Source of the DNA: Spirochaetes bacterium GWE1_32_154
GTDB taxonomy: Bacteria; Spirochaetota; GWE2-31-10
Length of the DNA stretch: 64,000 nt
NCBI GenBank assembly: GCA_001829315.1
Contig: MIAY01000028.1
Coordinates: forward strand, 39,038 to 103,037
Reading direction: 5' to 3'
Position numbers and translations under genes: made by a program. This document shows positions 7,831 through 17,200 of the stretch, piece after piece. Under the pieces are notes generated by a model. That model had not been told where the DNA came from and did no database searches. It was given only the letters and a program-made list of their open reading frames with translations. Every line of letters starts with the position of its first letter. Within the stretch, counting starts at the first letter, position 1.

Positions 7831-10800
7831 ATGTTTCAAAGTAGAATTAGTCTAAGAGTTTTTATTTTTATTTCATTAATTATTTTTAATGCAATACTAT
7901 TTTCTCAAGATGGAGAAATTGGAATTCCGGAGTTGAATGCAAATAAGATTACTGTTGAGAGTTCAATAAAATTAAAGACAAAAGAGTTGTCTGATGTAAA
8001 AAAACAAGTTAAATTAGCAGAAAATGCAATAAAAAAAGAAAAAGTTCCTGAAGAAATTGAAAAATTAACATCAGAAAAAGATGCACTTTTAGTCACCCAG
8101 GAAACAGTAACATCTGAAATTGCAGATTTAAATAATCAACTCATAGAGTTAAAAGCAAAAATTAAACAAGCCGGAACAAAGAAACCTAAGAAAACAAAAG
8201 AAGAACCGGTTGCAGATATTAAAGAAGAAATTGATGAAATTAAAGATGAACCTGTCGTAACCGATGGTGTTGAAACTATTAAAGAAAGAGAAGCACGAAT
8301 TAACAATGAATTAAAAGCTAAATTTGATCAAAAAGTAAATGCTCAGAAAGAACAGCAGATTTTAATTAAACAACAAAAATTGGTAGAAAAAAATGCTTTA
8401 ATTGAGGAAATCAAAAAAGTAAAAAATGAAATAAAATTAAAAATTGTAGAATTAAAAAATATTGATAAAGAATTAAGTCTGGTAATTGCAACAATCATTA
8501 CATCAAATGATAAAGAAATTATTAAAGAAAATAGTGAAAAAAAATCTTCTTTAATACTCCAGCAAACCATAGCAGAGAAAGATAAAACAGATCTTCAGAC
8601 GAAACTTGCTACTTTTGAAGCTACTTTGAAAATTAAAGATGATGGTTTTGAACCTGCTGAAGGAACATTAAACTGGAGCAAAATCTATGACATAGAAACT
8701 ATTCAAAAGAAAAAGCCGGGCACATGGAATATTTCTGTGTTAGCAAAAGACTCTATGGATAATTATAGTGAAGAAAATTCAATAAATATAAAGGTAGATC
8801 CTAAATCTGATATTCCCTTCTTAAATGTTATTAATCCTCAACCAAATTCAAGAGTTCCCGGTAATTTAATGGTTGTAGGTACTGCATTTGATGATGATAA
8901 AGTAAAGAATGTTGTAATGTACCTTAACAACGAAAATATTGAGCGAAATTGTATCGGTACTGATTTCTGGTATAATAATCTTGATACAACAGAAATGGAC
9001 GATGGAGTGCATACTTTGTCATTTAGAGTGTATGATGTAAATGATGTTCAAAGTAAATTATATGAAGTTCCGTTTATTCTTGATAGAAAAGTACCGCTTA
9101 TAACAGTTGATACTATTAATTCAGGTGCTGTTGTTTCCGGTAGAAAAAAGATTGGAGGAACAGTTTCAGATACAAATGGTATTAAATCTATTGAATATTC
9201 ACTTGATAACAGGTATTCGTTTACAAAAATATCTTCTGTTTCATCAACCGCTCCAGGTAAAATAAGTGCCGGATGGAATTTTTCATTAAATACAAATCTT
9301 TTACCTGGCGGTACACAAGTTGTATGGATTAAAGCAGTTGATAATGCCGGTTCAGAAGGATATTTTCCATTAACATTAATTGTTGACCGGGAAGTTCCGG
9401 TTATTGGATTCAATTTTCCTCAAAATAAAGAAAAAATTGGTGATCGATTTACGATTTATGGATATGCATATGATAATGTAGATATAAAAAGTGTTGATGT
9501 TAAAATTAAATTTAGTGGTTTCCCGGATAAAAACTTCCCGGTTACAATCGTTCCGGGTAATCCATTCTGGAAATTTCCTGTTGATGTTGCCATGATTGGT
9601 GATGTTTCCAAACTTAAAAGCGGTAGTTGTGTAATTATGGCTACGGTTAAAGATGTTGCAGATAATATTGTCACAAATCAATTAAATTTGATACTCGATA
9701 CCGAAGTTGAAAAACCGGTTATGACATTAAAAAGTATCAAAAAGGGTGATAGCTTTGCAAATACCATTCCTTTGTATGGGACAGTAACTGATGATGAGGA
9801 AATGAAAGATGTTACAGTCAATTTGTATAATACTGCTAATGAAGTTGTAATGTCAAAAGTTATTGATTCAAAATATTCTTTTTCTACCAATTTTGATGTT
9901 TCATCAATCAATGAAGGAGAATATACCGTTGAAACAATTCCAAGGGACTTTTTTGTAATTGGTAATAGCGTTAAAGAGAAAATCTGGATTGATAGAAGTT
10001 CTTCGCGATTTGACATTGAGGCAATTAATTCCACTTGGGCCGGTAAAATTTTTAATAATAAAATGTCATTAGATTTTTCAGTTATAAAATATGGTGAAAT
10101 GCCTGATGTAACGTATGAGTTTCTTGAAAAAGACGGGAAAACAATAATTGAATCCGGTGTAGTAAAATTAAAAACCGGAACAGCACCGGGTGTTTTTACT
10201 GCTGTCCCGATTATTTTCGATTTTACAAAAGACAAGAAGTACGAAGGTTTAAAATTAATTAAACTTACTGCTATAGATAAGGCTATGAAAAAGTCAACTA
10301 TTGTAGTTCCAATTATTATTGATACAACAGCGCCTGCTATAACTGACATAATTATAGATGAAAAAACAGGATTGATGGAAGATATTGATATTGTTATTTC
10401 AGATAATCAGATTATTAATTCAATTCAGATTATTCAAACAGCTGGAAAATCAGCACCGGTAACCAATGAGGTTATTCCCGGAGAGCCTTTAGAAAGCATT
10501 ATTAATGTTAAGGGCGAAGATGGTAAATTTTTATCCTATGACTATGAAATAAAAGTAACTGATACAGCAGGGTTAATAACTAATAAAAAATTCAAAATAC
10601 GATTTAAAGATACTGATAAAACAGAAATTAAACTAAAATTCAGTGCAGAGAAAAAAGACAATACAATATATACTGATGCTCCAGTGGTGTTTATACCGGA
10701 TTCCGTTATCAATCCTGATGAAATACGCTATGCGTATGGTCAATCTCCTGTGGGAGTTGAAACGGTTAAAGTAAAATTATCAGCTTTGGAAATTCCTGTT

Positions 10801-13800
10801 ATTCAAGTAAATCAAAGTTCAGGCTTTTATATGTTTGATATTTCACCTGAAATTAGAAAGGATTTCAATATAGGTGAAAATTCTCTGTCGCTATCATATG
10901 CTCAGGAAAGCAATGAGGTAAATTTTGCAACATTAAAATATTTTAATGATTTATCAATTCCTAAAACAGCAATTTTATGGCCACCGTCATACATACCGTT
11001 TAATAATGATCTAACAATTTATGGTATGGCTGATGATGATTCAGGTTTAACATCTGTTTTTGTCGGATTGGATTCAACAAATGATGCTCAAATGTCTGAA
11101 CTTAAATTTGAACCTATTTCATCAATTAGAAATTTCAAAGTTCCTGTTATTAATCCTTTAAGAAGAGGGGAGACTCAAACATTAGCTGATTTTTCAACAG
11201 AAACCGGTTCAGAGATTTATAAAACAGGGATGATGTATAAGTTTGATTTAAAAGCATCTTCATTACCTGAAGGTGAAAGAAATATACGATTTAAAATAAC
11301 AGATAAAGCAGGAAAAATTGTTTATAGAAATATGGTTGTGATAGTTGACAGAACTAACCCGGGTGTAAGAATTGTATCGCCTACAGTTGGTGAATCTGTA
11401 AACGGTGTTATTACGGTTAGAGGTGATGCTTCAGATGATACCGGGATCGGAAGTGTTATATTAAAAATGAATGACCGAATTATTTTATCTGATACTACCA
11501 ATATTTGGGATGCATTATATGATGTGTATGAAAGAAAAGAATTTAATCCGGCTAATAAAGAAAAACAGGATTTAAATATTGATGTAATCGGTATAGATTT
11601 TGCAGGTAACAGAACGACGGTAACTCAAAGTATAATTATTGATAAACAAAAAGATATTCCTCAAATATATATAAATAGTCCGGCTGTAGAAGGTCAACGA
11701 TATACTATTGATAATGTAAAATTTGAAGGTGTTGCGTTAGATGATGATGGTATTGACTCAGTTCAGTATCGACTGGATTTAGGATTAGATGAATTAGACG
11801 GTTCTCTTGGCGGTACAAGTGAAGGCGGATGGCGAAATATTATTCTAAAAGAAAGTGAAAAACCAAACTGGAGTATTACTATGGCTCCCGGGTATTTAAA
11901 ACCGGGTAAACATACTTTGGAAGTACGATGTTTTGATTATGGTTTCCTTGAAAGTTCTATAGCGTCAATAACATTCCAAATTGATAAAGAAAACCCTGTT
12001 ATTCATATTACTTCACCCGAAAATGGTAGTTATATTAAAGGTTTAAGAGTTGTAAATGGAAAAGCTTCGGATCCTAATCAGATAGCATCAATTGAAGTAA
12101 GTACAAATAATGGATGGTCATTTGTTCCTGCAGAAGGATTTGAAAATTGGCAGTACTTTTTAGATTCATCAACTCTTCCTGATGGACCATTGAACTTTTT
12201 AATAAAGGCAAAAGATATTGCAGGGTCTGAATCTTATTCTTTTTCTGTATATAATATGGATAATACTCCGCCTGAGTTAACAATTTTACAACCTAAAGAT
12301 GGTTTTAGTTTAAATGGAAAGTATAAAATAATTGGCCGGGCAAAGGATAATATTGCACTTGATAAAGGATATATTAAAATAACTCAAGGACAAAGAAATG
12401 TTCTTGAAAAAACAGATGAGTATGGGTTTGTTCAGATTAACGGATCGGATGCATGGGATTTTGATATTGATACAAGTAAATGGGCTAATGGTGAGATACA
12501 TCATATGGTTGTACGAATGTATGATCTTGCCGGTAATCTAACTGAAAGATCATTGGACTTTTTTGTTGATCAAAGAAGTGATTTTCCCGTAATAACATTA
12601 GATCAACCGCAGTCAGGACAATATCTTGGTGGCGAAATGATAGAATTTTATGGAACGGCAGATGATGATGATGATGTTGAAGCCGTGTGGATCGATATAG
12701 ATGGTCTGGGACGAGTTAAAGCAGAAGGAACTACCGAGTGGAAATATTTATATCCGTCTGTTAATTTGGAACCGGGTATGCACCGAGTTGTTGTTGTTGC
12801 CCAAGAGAAACCATTAGAGGATGGAAGTCCCGGTAAGTTTTCTCAGTCAATATCAAGATCATTTTTTGTTCAGGACTCAGGAGTCGTAATAAATATTAAA
12901 TCTCATGATAATGGGTATCCGGTAACACATAGACCTTGGATTATAGGAAGTGCTTATTATCACGAAAGGGATCTTGAGTTAAAAATTAAAAAAGAGCTTC
13001 AAACAAAAAAATATTATGAATTATTGCGTAAATATAAAGATGATATAGAAAAAGTACCGGCAATCGAAGATATTCCTATGAAAAAGGCTGAAGTATTGGC
13101 TGCAGTGAATAAGCATTTAGCTGAAAATAGAGTTACAGCTGTATATATGAGTTATGATAATGGAAATACCTATAAAAAACAATTGGGCAGTGTAATTGAC
13201 TTCCGTCATAGACTACAAACTCAATTGCTTGGTGATGGTATTCATATGCTTCAATTTAAAGGTGTAACTGCCTCAGGAAAAGAGACTATTAAATATTTTA
13301 AAATTAAAATTGACAGACAAAAACCAGTTGTAATTATTGACTCACCTGTTGAAAATAAGAGTGTTAATGAAAAAATTATTGTAAAAGGTTCTGTAGATGA
13401 TAATAATGAAATAGTTGAAATGAAAGTCAGATTAAAACAGTTTGATAAAAATCTTGGAAAACTACCTAAATTCATTGAGGGTATGTATCTTTGGGCTCAA
13501 ATATTTAGCGGACCGATTGCTTCCGGTGGTTTCGGCTTTAGTTTTTTTGATAACATTGTAAGGCTTGAAGGTTTATTTGGCTGGATTCCAACGCAACAAA
13601 ATTTAATTGATATGGGGATAAAAATAGATGATCCTAATTTATTCAGTAAAGATTTAGGTTGGACAAATGCAAAATATGAACCGCGATTTGCAGGTTTTGC
13701 AGCAGGTGGTAAGTTACTTGCCAGAGTCATTGATTTACCTTTTGAATTTTTCTTAGGTGAAGATGCCAAAAACTTTTCAGTCAGTGTAGAAATTGGAGCT

Positions 13801-14109
13801 GGTTTCTTTTGGATAAGTGGTTTTGCCGGAGCTTCATCTGAAGTCGATGGAAGTTTCTATCGAGCTAAAAGAGAGACTGAAAGATTGTTAACCGGTATAT
13901 CATCTGAACAGGATGGATATGATCCTGTCAAGGATGCTAAAGTTTTAGCCGGATTTATGTATCAGGTAGACTTTTTTAAAGTAGAAAAATATGGTATTTT
14001 GAAAAACTTTGCTATGTACTTTGAACATTCCTTCTATTTTATTGCCAGTGAAGTTGAAAGTACTTTAACTCAGCAAATTGGTTTTGGTATGAGAAACAGT
14101 TTGTTTTAA
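7831..14109 (+). CDS. Giant secreted protein: coiled coil, Ig-like repeats, probable outer-membrane C-terminus
   Basis: The 2092-residue protein has a signal peptide (residues 1-25, hydrophobic FIFISLIIF, cleavage near LFS). A Lys/Glu-rich coiled coil runs over about 30-275. From about 325 to 1880 there are roughly fourteen diverged Ig-like units. Each starts with a D-x-x-x-P-V-I strand, carries G-x-(A/V)-x-D-D-x-x-(I/V) and ends with an LPDG or DxAG turn. The last 200 residues are Gly- and aromatic-rich with alternating strands and end in Phe (NSLF), as in outer-membrane beta-barrels. A surface role (adhesion, cell envelope) is inferred. A strong promoter precedes it and a terminator follows at 14124. 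Confidence 0.75.
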   Translation: MFQSRISLRVFIFISLIIFNAILFSQDGEIGIPELNANKITVESSIKLKTKELSDVKKQVKLAENAIKKEKVPEEIEKLTSEKDALLVTQETVTSEIADLNNQLIELKAKIKQAGTKKPKKTKEEPVADIKEEIDEIKDEPVVTDGVETIKEREARINNELKAKFDQKVNAQKEQQILIKQQKLVEKNALIEEIKKVKNEIKLKIVELKNIDKELSLVIATIITSNDKEIIKENSEKKSSLILQQTIAEKDKTDLQTKLATFEATLKIKDDGFEPAEGTLNWSKIYDIETIQKKKPGTWNISVLAKDSMDNYSEENSINIKVDPKSDIPFLNVINPQPNSRVPGNLMVVGTAFDDDKVKNVVMYLNNENIERNCIGTDFWYNNLDTTEMDDGVHTLSFRVYDVNDVQSKLYEVPFILDRKVPLITVDTINSGAVVSGRKKIGGTVSDTNGIKSIEYSLDNRYSFTKISSVSSTAPGKISAGWNFSLNTNLLPGGTQVVWIKAVDNAGSEGYFPLTLIVDREVPVIGFNFPQNKEKIGDRFTIYGYAYDNVDIKSVDVKIKFSGFPDKNFPVTIVPGNPFWKFPVDVAMIGDVSKLKSGSCVIMATVKDVADNIVTNQLNLILDTEVEKPVMTLKSIKKGDSFANTIPLYGTVTDDEEMKDVTVNLYNTANEVVMSKVIDSKYSFSTNFDVSSINEGEYTVETIPRDFFVIGNSVKEKIWIDRSSSRFDIEAINSTWAGKIFNNKMSLDFSVIKYGEMPDVTYEFLEKDGKTIIESGVVKLKTGTAPGVFTAVPIIFDFTKDKKYEGLKLIKLTAIDKAMKKSTIVVPIIIDTTAPAITDIIIDEKTGLMEDIDIVISDNQIINSIQIIQTAGKSAPVTNEVIPGEPLESIINVKGEDGKFLSYDYEIKVTDTAGLITNKKFKIRFKDTDKTEIKLKFSAEKKDNTIYTDAPVVFIPDSVINPDEIRYAYGQSPVGVETVKVKLSALEIPVIQVNQSSGFYMFDISPEIRKDFNIGENSLSLSYAQESNEVNFATLKYFNDLSIPKTAILWPPSYIPFNNDLTIYGMADDDSGLTSVFVGLDSTNDAQMSELKFEPISSIRNFKVPVINPLRRGETQTLADFSTETGSEIYKTGMMYKFDLKASSLPEGERNIRFKITDKAGKIVYRNMVVIVDRTNPGVRIVSPTVGESVNGVITVRGDASDDTGIGSVILKMNDRIILSDTTNIWDALYDVYERKEFNPANKEKQDLNIDVIGIDFAGNRTTVTQSIIIDKQKDIPQIYINSPAVEGQRYTIDNVKFEGVALDDDGIDSVQYRLDLGLDELDGSLGGTSEGGWRNIILKESEKPNWSITMAPGYLKPGKHTLEVRCFDYGFLESSIASITFQIDKENPVIHITSPENGSYIKGLRVVNGKASDPNQIASIEVSTNNGWSFVPAEGFENWQYFLDSSTLPDGPLNFLIKAKDIAGSESYSFSVYNMDNTPPELTILQPKDGFSLNGKYKIIGRAKDNIALDKGYIKITQGQRNVLEKTDEYGFVQINGSDAWDFDIDTSKWANGEIHHMVVRMYDLAGNLTERSLDFFVDQRSDFPVITLDQPQSGQYLGGEMIEFYGTADDDDDVEAVWIDIDGLGRVKAEGTTEWKYLYPSVNLEPGMHRVVVVAQEKPLEDGSPGKFSQSISRSFFVQDSGVVINIKSHDNGYPVTHRPWIIGSAYYHERDLELKIKKELQTKKYYELLRKYKDDIEKVPAIEDIPMKKAEVLAAVNKHLAENRVTAVYMSYDNGNTYKKQLGSVIDFRHRLQTQLLGDGIHMLQFKGVTASGKETIKYFKIKIDRQKPVVIIDSPVENKSVNEKIIVKGSVDDNNEIVEMKVRLKQFDKNLGKLPKFIEGMYLWAQIFSGPIASGGFGFSFFDNIVRLEGLFGWIPTQQNLIDMGIKIDDPNLFSKDLGWTNAKYEPRFAGFAAGGKLLARVIDLPFEFFLGEDAKNFSVSVEIGAGFFWISGFAGASSEVDGSFYRAKRETERLLTGISSEQDGYDPVKDAKVLAGFMYQVDFFKVEKYGILKNFAMYFEHSFYFIASEVESTLTQQIGFGMRNSLF

Positions 14110-14123
14110 ACTGATATCTAACA

Positions 14124-14165
14124 AATAACTACTTTATCGAAAGATGAAGTAGTTATTTTTTTTTG
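14124..14165 (+). terminator. Rho-independent terminator
   Basis: AATAACTACTTTA and TGAAGTAGTTATT pair across a short CGAAAGA loop and are followed by a T-run, immediately after the 2092-aa gene. Confidence 0.85.
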
Positions 14166-14248
14166 TTATGTAATAGTAAAAAAGTATGAATTGAAGCAGT
14201 TATAGAATGGGTAAGTTCTTTACTGTTGGATGATTAAGGAGAATATAA

Positions 14249-17200
14249 ATGAATAAACGATTTTTTTCCCACTTCACTGTGTTATTGTTTTTTTTTATTC
14301 TGTCCTGCACAAATAATCCCTTTATTGGAATCGGAAATGATAAAGATGTTGAATATCCAAAGATAAATATTCAAACACCACTTAATTCGGATTATGTCGG
14401 GCGATATTTTAATATCAAGGGAATTGTGAGTGATGATAAGGGAATAAGTAGAGTTGAGGTAAGCAGTCCGGGTTTTCCGACGATTGTTTATCCTACCGGT
14501 GGGGTTATTAATATACCGGTTGATGCAATTACGTTACCGGATGGGCCAATTAAATTAACAATTGCAGCGTTTGATACATCGGGTAAGAGAAGCGGTTTAG
14601 ACTTAAGTTTAACATTAGATAAAGTCGGACCTGCTATTTCATTATTTCAACCGGAAAACATTGATTCAAGAAAATTGGTTGGTAAAATAAATTTTATTGG
14701 CAGTGCTTCAGATGACACCGGTTTAAATCATTTATCGAGTCAAAACCGTTTTGTTATTTACAAACGTGGCGGTTCTCCTGATAATACTTCAGATATTATT
14801 TTCATTGAACATCTTACCAATTCTCCTTTTCAAGTAATGGATCTTTTTGATACTATGTCCGAATCTCATGTTGCCGGTCTTTACACATTACGTATAACCT
14901 ATGAAGACATACTTGGTAATATTGGTGAAAGATTCTGGGATATTGAAACTATTAAAGGTGATGACAAAACGAGACTTTTTATTCAGTCACCTGTGAATAA
15001 TAGTGCAGTAGGTAGACTTCTTACTTTAAGTGGTTATGCAACAAATGATTTTGCAGCTATTGATTCTGTTCTGTTCAAGATATACAAACAGTCAGATCCG
15101 GCACAAATTATATATACAAAAACTCTCGATACCGATTATGCTTTTAGTGAAATATTGGATTTACAGACTATCGGTTTAACTACGGCACGTTATGTATTAT
15201 ATTCAATAGCAACTGATACAAATGGTAATACAAGTAATGAAGTTTCTACTGTGTTTGATTTTGATAATACCTTGCCGGTTTTTACAATTCAAGATGTAAG
15301 TTCTGATCCGGCAGGTATAACGCCGTCAGGTTCGTCTATAATAAACGGAAGTTTTGGGATAACATTGCAGGTTGTAACCCCTTCACCAACTGCTGTTCAA
15401 TATAAATTGATGCAGAATGGTGTTGAAAAAGTCGGCTATAGTACTGCGACAGAAATACCGGCAGTATCGGGTATGAAATATGAATTGGTTAGTATCCCGG
15501 ATACATTACTTGCTGACGGTTCAGTAACTCTATATGCAAAGGTAACTAAAGGAGAAAAGTCACTTGAGTTAAATAGAATATTCTATTTCGATAAAACCTT
15601 ACCGGATATTGAAATATTGTCTCATCGAGAAAACCAGTCTGTCAATGGTTCAGTTAGTATGAGCGGTTCGGCTGATGATAATCTTGGACTTGAGAAAGTT
15701 GAAATAAAACTACCCGGTTCTGAAGAATGGATTACAGTAACCGGTACAAGCCTTTGGAGTTATGTAGTTGCTGATGATACGCTAATTCCGGTTGAAAGTA
15801 TTTATAATGTGGTAAAACCGGATGTAATTGATAAAGTTTTTACTGTTAAGGCAACAGATAAAGCTGGAAATGAAAAGGAACAAGCAATAACGCTTAAAAT
15901 TGATCCTGGTATGGATGATCCGGTTGTGTCAATTTTAATGCCTGAAACAGATGGTAATAAAGTTTCCGGTATGCTTTCAGTTATAGGAACAATAGATGAC
16001 GATGATTATCCGGTAAAAGATATGAGTGCTGTAATGCGTCTTTATAAAGTGAGTGATAATTCTCTTGTGTCAGGATATTCAATTACATTTGATAAAACTA
16101 TAAATGGATTTCCAAATATTGCCGGTAACATTAATACAGAAGATCTTGATGATATGACAATGTACCGCATTGAATTAAGTGGTTCAGCGTGGAAAAATAA
16201 GACATCGGATGTACAGACCCGGACTTTTCAGGTTGATAAAAATACTCCTGTCATTGAATTTGATGGAGATTCTTCGGCAAATGAGTCTTATCTTACTTCA
16301 CCAATATGTTTAAAAGGTAAGATTCGAGATAAAGGACAACTTGCAGCTTCGGAGAGCTTAATGCTTTCGTTTGTTGTAAGAGATGGATCTACGAAAAGTT
16401 ATCCGGTGTCCTTAACCCCATCAGTTGCTGTTGGCGATTATAATGTATGGGTCTTTAATGTTACTCTAAATGCTAATGGTACACATTCAGGTTTTGTAAC
16501 ACCCCCTTTACCTGCAGATGTGTCGTGGGGTAATGACGAATATGGTAATAATTCACGAACTTTCACATTGAGAGCCACAGATGAAACTGCTCTTGCCGGA
16601 TATAATTTTGTAAAAGTAAATCTTGATAATAATATTCCTGAGGTAAACTTCACTTCTCCGGCTAATGGATATGTGCATCGTGATACTTCAAATATTGACT
16701 TGTCATTTTCGGTTGATGATGTTCCGGTTGCAGGAAAAGAGTATTCTTTAAATTTCAATGAAAATATTCGTATTGAACTGTACGAGTCCGGTAGTTTGTT
16801 GAGCGTTATTAAAGATTATAATTCCGGAGATAATTTTTCGCTAACAAATGCTAACACATATAGTATGCCACAGGCACTTGCACAGTCTAATGCGTATCAA
16901 TTAAGAATGTTTGTAAAAGATAATGCTGGTAATGTTAAATTGACACCCGCTACGCTGGACTTCAAGAAAAATAGTGAGCCTCCACTCATTAATTCCTTAA
17001 CAGTACCGCTTCTTCCATATCATAAAGGTACATTCTCAATTGATGTTATCGGTGAAGATAGAGGTAGTCTTGCAGACGCTAATGGAGTAGATAAAATTGA
17101 GTTGTTTATCAGAAATTCAGGCGGGACAGTGACGAAACTCTATACAGGAACATATCCCGGAAATAGTCTTACTGAAACATTGAGTTATTCGTTTAATTCA

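Noticed and set aside
9678..10349. 223-codon minus-strand ORF
   Set aside because: It is antisense to the Ig-repeat gene and arises from its Asp/Thr/Val-rich codon pattern; it has no start signal.
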